From contig CAJIZT010000007.1 in assembly GCA_905182015.1 (NCBI GenBank), forward strand, positions 1 to 64,000: 64,000 bases of DNA, written 5' to 3'. The position numbers and the translations under genes are program-made. A model generated the notes under the pieces. The model worked only from the letters and a program-made list of their open reading frames with translations, did no database searches and had not been told where the DNA came from. Of this stretch, positions 27,161 to 35,245 are shown one piece after another (the stretch's first letter is position 1; every line of letters begins with the position of its first letter). The stretch is from an alpha proteobacterium MED-G09 (GTDB lineage Bacteria > Pseudomonadota > Alphaproteobacteria > MED-G09).

Positions 27161-28383
27161 ATAATTTTTGATCCTGCAGGTTTCTCCATCAAAAGACTTG
27201 GTTTATCAAGAGCTCCGCCCGAAGCCTCGTTTAAAATCAACTTCTTTAAAAAAAAATTTCCATTAGCGGCCTTCATCAAATTCCTCCTAACTCCTTTTGC
27301 TACCGAAGAATTTGCTATAAAAATGTCATTAATAAAGCCTACCCCATCAACAAAAGCATCGCTTTCTATTTTTCTTTTTTTTTGGAAGGCTGTGATAGAT
27401 GGGCATGATATAATATCTAAACCAAGCTTTCTTGACTCAATAAGGCCATCGGCTATGTAGGCAAGGTCTCTTAGGCTTTGATTCCAAGCTTGTCCAGCCA
27501 ATGGATGCATGGATCGAGCAGCTTCTCCAGTGAGAATATTTCTATCGAAGAAAATTAGTTTGCATTTTGTTTTTATTAGAGGAAAGTTCTTTGGCTCAGA
27601 AAATATTTTTATATCCCCCAGGTAGTTAGAGCACATTTCATTTAGTCTTCTTTCTAACTCCCCTTTGGCTGATAAAATTTTATCAATATTTTCAGTTTTT
27701 TCGGTCCAGACTAAGGATGTATAATTTTCTTCCTTTTTCTTTTCCATTGGCAGAAGTGCAAGGGGGCCGTTATTAAGAAAGAACTGATAGGCATGACCTT
27801 GATGTTTTTTGCTATGCTCAAGCGTTGCAGTTATTGCGGTTTGGCCATAGTTAAAAGTGTTGTACTTAACTTGAAGGAATTCTTGAAGAGTAGTGTCCAA
27901 TCTTTCAGTAAAAATAATAATTTTAGCCCTTACAGCTTCCTGGCTGCTAAGAATAACCCTTGAAAAAGTGCTACCATTAATTACCTGGACTACATCCTCT
28001 TTAATTATATTTTTATTAATTAAACTTAGATTACCCCTTATGGCTTCTTCGATTAAGCTATGCTCGACGATAAAGGCAATATTTTCTTCTAGATCCTCGG
28101 CATCAAAGATAACCTTGCTCTTTATCTTGATGTCAGAAACCCCTCCCTCAAAAACTATCATTTTTGTAACCTTTTGATAATTAAATTCTAAACCAAGGGC
28201 TGTGAGCATATTTATTGTGGAAGACGTTAGGGCAAGAGCCCTTGAATCTTTCTTTCTTTTTGAGTGTTTTTGTTTTCCTTGAATATTAATAAAACTCATG
28301 TTGCAGTGGTCAGCAACAAGGCACATTATCTGAGCGGTAAGTCCATTCCCCACAATAACAATATCAAAATTATTTTCTTTCAT
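27157..28383 (-). CDS. UbiH/Coq6-type FAD-dependent monooxygenase, divergent
   Basis: A 408-residue flavoprotein related to ubiquinone-ring hydroxylases. The N-terminal dinucleotide motif is [10 protein letters not shown] (GxGxxA rather than GxGxxG), [15 protein letters not shown] (about 47-61) is the UbiH-family segment, and the second FAD motif reads [22 protein letters not shown] (about 301-322) where the family usually has G-D/N-AAH-xHP-AGQGxNxGxxD. It therefore looks like a functional but diverged UbiH/UbiL-like enzyme, probably in ubiquinone biosynthesis. Convergent with the Trm112 gene; divergent from ftsK. Confidence 0.75.
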   Translation of the reverse strand: MKENNFDIVIVGNGLTAQIMCLVADHCNMSFINIQGKQKHSKRKKDSRALALTSSTINMLTALGLEFNYQKVTKMIVFEGGVSDIKIKSKVIFDAEDLEENIAFIVEHSLIEEAIRGNLSLINKNIIKEDVVQVINGSTFSRVILSSQEAVRAKIIIFTERLDTTLQEFLQVKYNTFNYGQTAITATLEHSKKHQGHAYQFFLNNGPLALLPMEKKKEENYTSLVWTEKTENIDKILSAKGELERRLNEMCSNYLGDIKIFSEPKNFPLIKTKCKLIFFDRNILTGEAARSMHPLAGQAWNQSLRDLAYIADGLIESRKLGLDIISCPSITAFQKKRKIESDAFVDGVGFINDIFIANSSVAKGVRRNLMKAANGNFFLKKLILNEASGGALDKPSLLMEKPAGSKII

Positions 28384-28527
28384 GATAGTCCTAATAGTAT
28401 AGTTCTGTATTAGTTTAAATTAAATTAACATTTAAGCAAAAAAGTTCTTGCAGATTGTCGTGTTAGCAAGTGATTATCAATCTGATTCGTTAATTTTTTT
28501 TAATTTAACTTAGTGGTGCACTAAAAA

Positions 28528-30786
28528 ATGAGTATTATCAAAAAGATAATAGCCCTTCCGTCCAAAGTGCTTCTTATTTTGAAAGGGTTTATTTATAGAG
28601 CTCTTTTAAGAATAACGAACTTTGTCTTGGGTCTTTTATATATATCGTTTGGGATAATAATTCTTATTGCGCTAGTTTCACATAATGGATTAGATGAAAG
28701 CTTAAACACAATATCAGATAGCCCACCCGAAAACTTATTAGGACTACCTGGCTCATACGCGTCTGACATTATTGTTCAAATGTTTGGATTACTATCAATA
28801 CTTATTCCAGTTAGTATAATAGTCTTTGGATTTTATAAAATTATTAAAAGACTAAAAAAGCCTTGGATCAAGCTATCCTTTATTTCTTTTGGATTAGTTT
28901 TTCTTACTGCCTCATTTGCTAAAATCTCTAATGCCGGAGGCTTAGTTGGGTTAATTTTTATGGGAGAGATTGAATCTTTGATGCATAAGGTTAGTGTTCG
29001 GATAAATTTAAATCTATTAGAGGTTGATGCATTTATTTATAGTTTTTATTTTAGCTTAACCCTTTTTGGATGCCTTCTAATAACGTCAGGACTTTTCCCT
29101 AGCGTTGCTAAAAAAAATATAGCCCAGATGAATGAAGGTATTGAAACTGAAAAAGAAGATTATGAAACTTCAGCTGGGGCTACTAAGGCGGGAAGAAAAA
29201 GCCGACTTTTCTCTTCGCGAAGGAGGAGGATTGCAAAAGCAAAGCAAAATAGTTACCTAGAAAATAAAAAAATTGAGTCAGAAAAAAGTATTAATGGTTA
29301 TGTCCTTCCCCGCCTAGACTTGTTAAGCGAAATTTCAGAGGAAAGGAAAGAAAAAAGAATTTCAGAAAATCAAATTAATAAAAACAAAGATCTCCTTGCC
29401 AAAACACTTGATGATTTTGGTATAAATGGAAAAATAATCAGCGTACAGCCCGGTCCGTTTGTGACTCTATATGAGCTCGAGCCTGCACCCGGCGTAAAGT
29501 CCTCAAGAGTTATATCCCTTGCTGACGATATCTCAAGATCCATGAGTTCAACTTCCGCGAGAATTGCAGTTATTCCAGGAAAAAATTCAATTGGTATAGA
29601 GCTGCCAAACTATAGTAAAGAAACTGTCTATTTAAGAGAAATAATAGAAAGCAACCTTTTCCAAAAAAAGGAAGGGGGCATACCTCTTGGTCTGGGGAAA
29701 AATATTGGAGGAGGAGCAACAATTGCAGACCTCTCCAAAATGCCTCACCTTATGATCGCAGGTACAACGGGCTCTGGAAAGTCAGTTGGGATAAATGGAA
29801 TGATTTTATCTATTTTATACAGGTTTAGGCCAGATGAATGTAGGCTAATTATGGTTGATCCTAAGATGATAGAACTATCTGTATACGATGGAATACCCCA
29901 CCTTTTAACTCCCGTTATAACCAGCCCAAAAAAAGCTGTGGTCGGATTAAAATGGGTAGTTAAAGAGATGGATGATAGGTATAACAGGATGTCAAAGCTT
30001 TCTGTGAGAACAATGGAGGCCTTCAATACAAAGGCTGAAGACTATAGAAATAAAGGTAAAAAATTTATAAGAAAAGTTCATACTGGATACGATAATGAGA
30101 CAGGTCAGCCCCTTTATACAGAAGAAGAAATCGAACCAGAAAAAATGCCTTTTATTGTTGTCATAATTGATGAAATGGCAGATCTTATGCTTGTTGCAAG
30201 GAATGATATTGAACATTTGGTTCAAAGCCTTGCTCAAAAAGCCAGAGCTGCTGGAATTCATTTAATTATGGCAACCCAGAGACCTTCGGTTGATGTCATA
30301 ACAGGAACAATAAAAGCAAATTTTCCAACAAGGATAGCATTCCAGGTTGCATCCAAAATAGATAGTCGAACAATATTAAATGAAATGGGAGCTGAGCAAC
30401 TCCTAGGCAGGGGTGATATGCTGTATATGTCAGATGGTGGTAAGGTTGTTAGAGTCCATGGACCTTTCGTTTCTGACACAGAGGTAGAAAGAGTTGTTGG
30501 TTTTATAAGGAAACAAGAAACGCCCGAATATATAGAGTCAATAACAAGGGATGAAGAAGTAATGACTGGGTCTTCCCCCTCCCAAGGTGACACAGGTGAC
30601 GCTTTATTTAGCCAGGCTGTCTCTATAATTATTAAAGATAAGCGGGTATCAACAAGCTACGTACAAAGAAAGCTTCAGATAGGCTACAATAGGGCAGCTA
30701 GAATAATTGAAGAAATGGAAGAAAAAGGTATTATTTCAGGTCCAAACTCTCAGGGTAAAAGAGAAATTATAGGCCGGGAGGACTAA
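28528..30786 (+). CDS. ftsK: DNA translocase FtsK
   Basis: A 752-residue septal DNA pump. The N-terminal about 200 residues contain four hydrophobic helices. A short charged linker (about 205-270) replaces the long linker of E. coli FtsK. The motor has Walker A GTTGSGKS (about 412-419) and Walker B VVIIDEMADLM (about 541-551). The C-terminal about 65 residues (VSTSYVQRKLQIGYNRAARIIEEME...) form the gamma winged helix that reads polar DNA motifs and activates XerCD. The length is typical for alphaproteobacteria. It overlaps lolA by one base (TAATG). Confidence 0.97.
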   Translation: MSIIKKIIALPSKVLLILKGFIYRALLRITNFVLGLLYISFGIIILIALVSHNGLDESLNTISDSPPENLLGLPGSYASDIIVQMFGLLSILIPVSIIVFGFYKIIKRLKKPWIKLSFISFGLVFLTASFAKISNAGGLVGLIFMGEIESLMHKVSVRINLNLLEVDAFIYSFYFSLTLFGCLLITSGLFPSVAKKNIAQMNEGIETEKEDYETSAGATKAGRKSRLFSSRRRRIAKAKQNSYLENKKIESEKSINGYVLPRLDLLSEISEERKEKRISENQINKNKDLLAKTLDDFGINGKIISVQPGPFVTLYELEPAPGVKSSRVISLADDISRSMSSTSARIAVIPGKNSIGIELPNYSKETVYLREIIESNLFQKKEGGIPLGLGKNIGGGATIADLSKMPHLMIAGTTGSGKSVGINGMILSILYRFRPDECRLIMVDPKMIELSVYDGIPHLLTPVITSPKKAVVGLKWVVKEMDDRYNRMSKLSVRTMEAFNTKAEDYRNKGKKFIRKVHTGYDNETGQPLYTEEEIEPEKMPFIVVIIDEMADLMLVARNDIEHLVQSLAQKARAAGIHLIMATQRPSVDVITGTIKANFPTRIAFQVASKIDSRTILNEMGAEQLLGRGDMLYMSDGGKVVRVHGPFVSDTEVERVVGFIRKQETPEYIESITRDEEVMTGSSPSQGDTGDALFSQAVSIIIKDKRVSTSYVQRKLQIGYNRAARIIEEMEEKGIISGPNSQGKREIIGRED

Positions 30787-31382
30787 TGCAAAAAATAAAG
30801 ATCTTTTTTCTTTTTCTTCTTTTAATTTTCTCTTTACCCTCCCCAGCTTTGTGCAAAGAAAGGGTTATTACTTCGCCAGAGACATGGTCCAGGTCTTTTG
30901 AGAATTATTTATTTAATCTTGGATCTGTAACTGGAAAATTTTCACAGATAGACCAGATTGGAAGAATTACAAAAGGTAGTTTCTGGTCTAACGGAAAGGG
31001 TTCAATAAAGTTTAATTATGATCCACCTTCTACTTTATTAATAGTTATTAAGGATGGAATTTTTTTAATAAGGGAGGGCTCAGACAATTCAATAAGCCGC
31101 TACTCTATTAAAGAAAACCCGCTCTCAAAACTATTTTCTAAAGAGTTTTCTTTAAAAAGCTTTGTGGTCAATGAAATAGAAATAAAGGGAGGGATTGGAA
31201 CCATGGAGTTAAGAACAAAAAAAGATTCAGTAAGAAATTCTATCATCCTAACCGGTGATTACCCTAAGCCCCTATTAAGACAATGGAAATTAATTGATTC
31301 GCAAAATAAAGAGACTTTAGTTTTTTTCTCAAAGATTAGAAAATTTGATTTTTTAGATGAAAGTTTCTTTAATATAGATTAA
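30786..31382 (+). CDS. lolA: Outer-membrane lipoprotein carrier protein LolA
   Basis: A 198-residue periplasmic chaperone carrying lipoproteins from LolCDE to the outer membrane. A signal peptide occupies about 1-22 (ending PALCKE). The mature part has GSVTGKFSQIDQIG and KGSFWSNGKGSIKFNYDPPSTLLIV, the standard LolA beginning, with conserved Trp and the F-Y-PP motif. Length is normal. The start codon overlaps the ftsK stop, an ftsK-lolA-(xth) order that is common in alphaproteobacteria. Its downstream neighbour here is a solute-binding protein gene inserted before xth. Confidence 0.93.
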   Translation: MQKIKIFFLFLLLIFSLPSPALCKERVITSPETWSRSFENYLFNLGSVTGKFSQIDQIGRITKGSFWSNGKGSIKFNYDPPSTLLIVIKDGIFLIREGSDNSISRYSIKENPLSKLFSKEFSLKSFVVNEIEIKGGIGTMELRTKKDSVRNSIILTGDYPKPLLRQWKLIDSQNKETLVFFSKIRKFDFLDESFFNID

Positions 31383-31444
31383 TAACAAACTACAAGAACT
31401 GTTATACATAATTCACAGTGAAATATTTTTTGAGGGGATATACG

Positions 31445-32512
31445 ATGCATAAAGATAAAAAACTGATTAAAACAACAAGAAGAAAATTCATTTCAGGGGT
31501 TGGTTTTGTTGCCGCAGGTTTTGCCTTGAGGCCATTCAATTTATTTGCTCAAGATGAAGCTGTTACATTTAGCCTATATTGCCCTGAAGATTATTTATCA
31601 AAAAAACTTCTGTCAAAAATTAATAAAATTATTGAACCTGAAATTAATGAAGTATGCTTCAGCTCGCCATCCAATTTTGAATTAAGCGATGCTTCTTATG
31701 ATGTTATTGTGGGTAGGGATTCATCAATTGAAAATTTAATAGACGAAGAAAAATTACTTGAGCTTAACAATGATTTAATTTCTAACAGGTCCTTTATTGA
31801 TAAAAAGTTCCTTACCTCTTCTTTTGATCCTGAGAGAAAATTTAGTATTCCGCTATCTTATGGTGCTATAGGGATCGCTTACAGGAAGAGCAGGTTCTCT
31901 GAGCCACCCTCAACCTGGAGATGGTTACTAGATTCTGATAAATACGCTGGTAAAATTGCCCTTATTGGTGATGGGAGAACACTGATACAGCTAGCCCTTA
32001 AATATATGGGTGTTAGCTTAAACACAAATGATCCTCTGTGGATCAATCAGGCGGAAAAACTGTTAAAAAGACAAAAAGAGAATATTAAAGATTTTGGACA
32101 GAGTAATGGAAAAGAATTATTGATTAACGGTGAAGTTGATATAGCTGTTTTAAGCAATGAAGATTATAAAACAATTAACGATAGTGATATTGAATTTACC
32201 TTCCCAAGGGAGGGTAGTCTTATATGGCAAGATTGCGCTTCTATCTTAAAATCCTCATCACAGCCCAATGAATCACACGCTGTAATTAATTCCCTTTTAG
32301 AACCTGAAAATGGAAAATTACTTGCTGAAAATCTTCAATTTGCCACACCAAACCTCATGGCACTAGATATCTGTAAAGATAGCTATAAAGAAGATCATAC
32401 AATATTTCCAAATACCCAAATAATTGAGCGCTTTGAAGATACGTCTATAATTATGGATTTTGATTATGAAATGATGATTGAAGAAATGTGGGATAATATC
32501 TTAGATGCTTAG
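31445..32512 (+). CDS. Orphan Tat-exported PotD-like solute-binding protein
   Basis: A 355-residue periplasmic binding protein. ATG 31445 is chosen because GAGGGG at 31432-31437 lies seven bases upstream and the product then starts with a twin-arginine signal (TTRRKFISG, hydrophobic VGFVAAGFAL). The mature part resembles spermidine/putrescine-binding PotD: IPLSYGAIGIAYRKS, PSTWRWLLDSDKYAGKIAL, then GEVDIAVLSNED and the late FAT-PN segment. No permease or ATPase genes are adjacent, so either these lie elsewhere or the protein has another role. Polyamine binding is inference from resemblance. Confidence 0.75.
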   Translation: MHKDKKLIKTTRRKFISGVGFVAAGFALRPFNLFAQDEAVTFSLYCPEDYLSKKLLSKINKIIEPEINEVCFSSPSNFELSDASYDVIVGRDSSIENLIDEEKLLELNNDLISNRSFIDKKFLTSSFDPERKFSIPLSYGAIGIAYRKSRFSEPPSTWRWLLDSDKYAGKIALIGDGRTLIQLALKYMGVSLNTNDPLWINQAEKLLKRQKENIKDFGQSNGKELLINGEVDIAVLSNEDYKTINDSDIEFTFPREGSLIWQDCASILKSSSQPNESHAVINSLLEPENGKLLAENLQFATPNLMALDICKDSYKEDHTIFPNTQIIERFEDTSIIMDFDYEMMIEEMWDNILDA

Positions 32513-32520
32513 GCTCTAAA

Positions 32521-33327
32521 ATGACTATTCGAATATTAAGCTGGAATATTAATTCTGTTCGTTTACGAATAGATTCTCTCCTAAAAATAATAAAAAATTA
32601 TCAGCCAAATATAGTTTGTCTTCAAGAAACGAAATGCCCTAACGACAAATTCCCCTATGAAAGTCTTGCGGAATCGGGCTTAAAAAATATCTATTCAAAT
32701 GGGATAAAAGGCTACCATGGTGTTTGTATCGCGACCAGTCTTCCGGTTGAAAGTTTTGAGCAAAAGAATTTTTGTAAAAAAGAAGATGGCCGTCATATCT
32801 CAGTAAAAGTTAATGTAGAAAATAAACTCCTGACTGTTCATAATTTCTATGTCCCTGCCGGAGGTGATGAGCCAGACCCTATCATTAATGAAAAATTTAG
32901 ACATAAGCTTGATTTCTTGGATGAAGCAACTAAATGGCTTAATTCAATCAAAGATAAGAATAGTTTGGTCGCACTTGTGGGTGACTTAAATATTGCTCCC
33001 CATGAAAATGACGTTTGGTCACACAAGCAGCTCCTTAAAATTGTGAGTCATACACCTGTAGAGGTTGGGAGACTTAATAAATTTAAGGCTTCTTATGGTT
33101 TCATAGATTCTATAAGAAATTTTTACCCCACTAATAAAAAGATATACAGCTGGTGGAGTTATAGATCTAAGAACTGGGAAGAATCAAATAGAGGTAGACG
33201 ATTGGATCATATATGGGCAAGCCCAGAATTAAATAAACTAATTGAGTCAGTGTCAATTGAAAGATCTATTAGGGGGTGGGAGCGTCCTTCAGATCATGTA
33301 CCTCTGATTGCTGATTTTAAGTTATAG
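32521..33327 (+). CDS. xthA: Exodeoxyribonuclease III / AP endonuclease
   Basis: A 268-residue base-excision-repair nuclease of the ExoIII family. SWNINSVRLR (about 7-16), LQETKCP (about 35-41) with the metal-binding Glu, GDLNIAP (about 155-161), WWSYRS (about 211-216), RRLDHIWAS (about 231-239) and the catalytic SDHVPL (about 258-263) are all in order. Length is standard. It follows the PotD-like gene by eight bases and converges on the atypical regulator gene. Confidence 0.95.
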   Translation: MTIRILSWNINSVRLRIDSLLKIIKNYQPNIVCLQETKCPNDKFPYESLAESGLKNIYSNGIKGYHGVCIATSLPVESFEQKNFCKKEDGRHISVKVNVENKLLTVHNFYVPAGGDEPDPIINEKFRHKLDFLDEATKWLNSIKDKNSLVALVGDLNIAPHENDVWSHKQLLKIVSHTPVEVGRLNKFKASYGFIDSIRNFYPTNKKIYSWWSYRSKNWEESNRGRRLDHIWASPELNKLIESVSIERSIRGWERPSDHVPLIADFKL

Positions 33328-33334
33328 CTTGTTG

Positions 33335-33991
33335 TTAATTGATATAATATCCCCCATCAGAGCTCTCTATAGATATAAAATTTATAAAATCGTTTAACTT
33401 CTTTCTGAGTGTATATATGTGAGTTGTTAATGTGTTTGTTTCAATATCATCTCTATAGCCCCAAACCTTATCTAATAAATAATTTTGATTAACAATAAGA
33501 CCTTTTGCATCAATAAGGTGCCAAAGAATTTTTGCCTCCTTATCTGTTAGCCTAATTTTATTTTTTGGACCGTTAATAACTCCAGTGGTCATATTAAGGT
33601 ATAATTTCTTAAATTTAAGATCGCAATAGTCAGGGTCCGCGTTTGCAGGAGATATATTGTGAAGCGCTTGGCACAATTCACTAAAATTTATCGGAAGATC
33701 AAAATGAAGCGTTCTATTTTTTTTAAAACTTACTACTTCTTGGTTTAGGTTGATGGTTAGGATCGGAGTTCTTAATGATTCTTTAGATAGAAGGCTTTTA
33801 AATTTTTCTAAAGAGCCTTTGCCCGAATAAAAAAAAAGAAACGCATCGGCGGTTCCATTCTCTATATTAATTTTTCTATGAGTAAGTTCTTCAGCAATCT
33901 CTATTTCAAAATTCTTAGAGCCCGCAAAAAGCTCAGCTGCCATGTTGTTAAAAACTTTATCTTGAGAAAAAAGCAAAAGTTTTTGGGTCAA
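33335..33991 (-). CDS. Response-regulator-like transcription factor with degenerate receiver
   Basis: A 218-residue protein. The C-terminal about 95 residues are an OmpR/PhoB-type winged helix (LTDKEAKILWHLIDAKGLIVNQNYLLDKVWGY..., then THIYTLRKKLN and a wing ending GGYYIN). The N-terminal about 110 residues have receiver-like length, but the strand that should end in the phospho-acceptor Asp reads DAFLFFYSGKG. The usual Lys before Pro is also missing (FDLPINF). It is thus an atypical receiver, probably not phosphorylated. No histidine kinase is adjacent. It overlaps the yggS stop by four bases. Confidence 0.8.
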   Translation of the reverse strand: MTQKLLLFSQDKVFNNMAAELFAGSKNFEIEIAEELTHRKINIENGTADAFLFFYSGKGSLEKFKSLLSKESLRTPILTINLNQEVVSFKKNRTLHFDLPINFSELCQALHNISPANADPDYCDLKFKKLYLNMTTGVINGPKNKIRLTDKEAKILWHLIDAKGLIVNQNYLLDKVWGYRDDIETNTLTTHIYTLRKKLNDFINFISIESSDGGYYIN

Positions 33992-34659
33992 CTTATCTCT
34001 CTGGGGCCCATAATAGCCTCCCCAACTCTTAGATGCGTTGCACCCAAGGCAATTGCTGTTTCATAATCATTACTCATACCAATACTCAGGTTTTTTAAAT
34101 TATTGCTTATGGCAAGTTTATTTAGAAGAGCAAAATAAACTGACGGCTCTTCATTCGGAGGAGGCATTGTCATCAGCCCAGATACATTAATTTTATTATA
34201 CACTCTACTTTTTTCAATAAAACTCTTTATCTCTGAAACTGATATACCACCCTTAGTGGGTTCGCCAGAAATATTTATTTGCACAAAAACCTCTCGTAAC
34301 AAAGAATTATCAGCCAAGTTCTTATTTATAACATCTAAAATCTTTAGCCGGTCTATTGAATGAATGCAGGTAAATATTTTTATAGCTTCAGCTACTTTAT
34401 TTGACTGAAGTCCTCCGACCATGTGTATTTCTATATCTTTATTTAAAAGAAGAACGTCTGACCACTTGCCTGTTGCTTCCTGTACTTTGTTTTCACCATA
34501 AAAAAGGTGCCCAGAGTCCAAAAGAGGCTTTATAGATTCCTTATTAAATTTCTTTGTTACAACAACCAGTTTTATACCACTGGGATCTCTATTGAACTTT
34601 AACGCAATACGGCAAATTTTTTCTTTTACGCTAATTAAATTTTTTTGAATAATGTGCAT
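33988..34659 (-). CDS. yggS: YggS/PLPBP family pyridoxal phosphate homeostasis protein
   Basis: A 223-residue TIM-barrel PLP-binding protein without known catalytic activity, controlling vitamin B6 and amino-acid balance. VVVTKKFNKESIK (about 31-43) contains the PLP lysine. LFYGENKVQEA (about 52-62), HMVGGLQSNK (about 79-88), and the C-terminal SIGMSNDYETAIALGATHLRVGEAIMG (about 191-217) are diagnostic. Canonical members have HxIGxLQ; here it is HMVGGLQ. The following regulator gene overlaps by four bases, suggesting co-expression. Confidence 0.93.
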   Translation of the reverse strand: MHIIQKNLISVKEKICRIALKFNRDPSGIKLVVVTKKFNKESIKPLLDSGHLFYGENKVQEATGKWSDVLLLNKDIEIHMVGGLQSNKVAEAIKIFTCIHSIDRLKILDVINKNLADNSLLREVFVQINISGEPTKGGISVSEIKSFIEKSRVYNKINVSGLMTMPPPNEEPSVYFALLNKLAISNNLKNLSIGMSNDYETAIALGATHLRVGEAIMGPREIS

Positions 34660-34804
34660 ATCTTTTCTTTCTCAATTGTGTTTACTTTATCGAATATCAT
34701 AAATATTAAAATATAAATTATGATTAATTATTTTTGAGATAAACTAAAAATCCTGTTATTGATTAATTATACTTAATACAGATAAGAGCCAAAGGAGCAA
34801 CCCG

Positions 34805-35239
34805 ATGAAAATAAAAAATATTGCTATTCTATTGTTTCCAGTTTTGCTTTTCTTGGGTGGCTGCTCCAAAAAAGTTGATTTAGATATATCCGAAATAGAA
34901 AGTTCACAAATATCAATGGCTGTTAACGCATTCTTGTGGAGAGCAAGCCTAGATACTGTTTCATTTGTTTCTTTAGATATAGCCGACCCAATAGGTGGAG
35001 TTATAGTAACTCAGTGGTATTTAGATACAAATAACTCCAATGAAAGAATAAAGTTAACAATCTATATTAAGGATAGGAGATTAAGGGCCGACGCCTTAAG
35101 TGTTAGTGTATTTAGAGAGGTCAGACTTTCTGAAGAATGGGTTGTAGCAGAAACAAACCCAGAAACTGCCAGACTTATTGAAGCAGCTATACTTACAAAG
35201 GCTAGAGAGCTAAGGCTTGGAACCTTGGGGAATAGCTAA
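34805..35239 (+). CDS. DUF3576 family outer-membrane-type lipoprotein
   Basis: A 144-residue lipoprotein with signal peptide and lipobox LGGC (Cys20). The mature part has NAFLWRASLDTVSFVSLDIADPIGGVIVTQWY, which I recognise from the alphaproteobacterial DUF3576 family, consistently found just upstream of leuS-lptE-holA. The residue after Cys is Ser, which favours outer-membrane sorting by the Lol system. Molecular role unknown; linkage with lptE suggests envelope biogenesis. Six bases separate it from leuS. Confidence 0.88.
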   Translation: MKIKNIAILLFPVLLFLGGCSKKVDLDISEIESSQISMAVNAFLWRASLDTVSFVSLDIADPIGGVIVTQWYLDTNNSNERIKLTIYIKDRRLRADALSVSVFREVRLSEEWVVAETNPETARLIEAAILTKARELRLGTLGNS

Positions 35240-35245
35240 AAAGAG

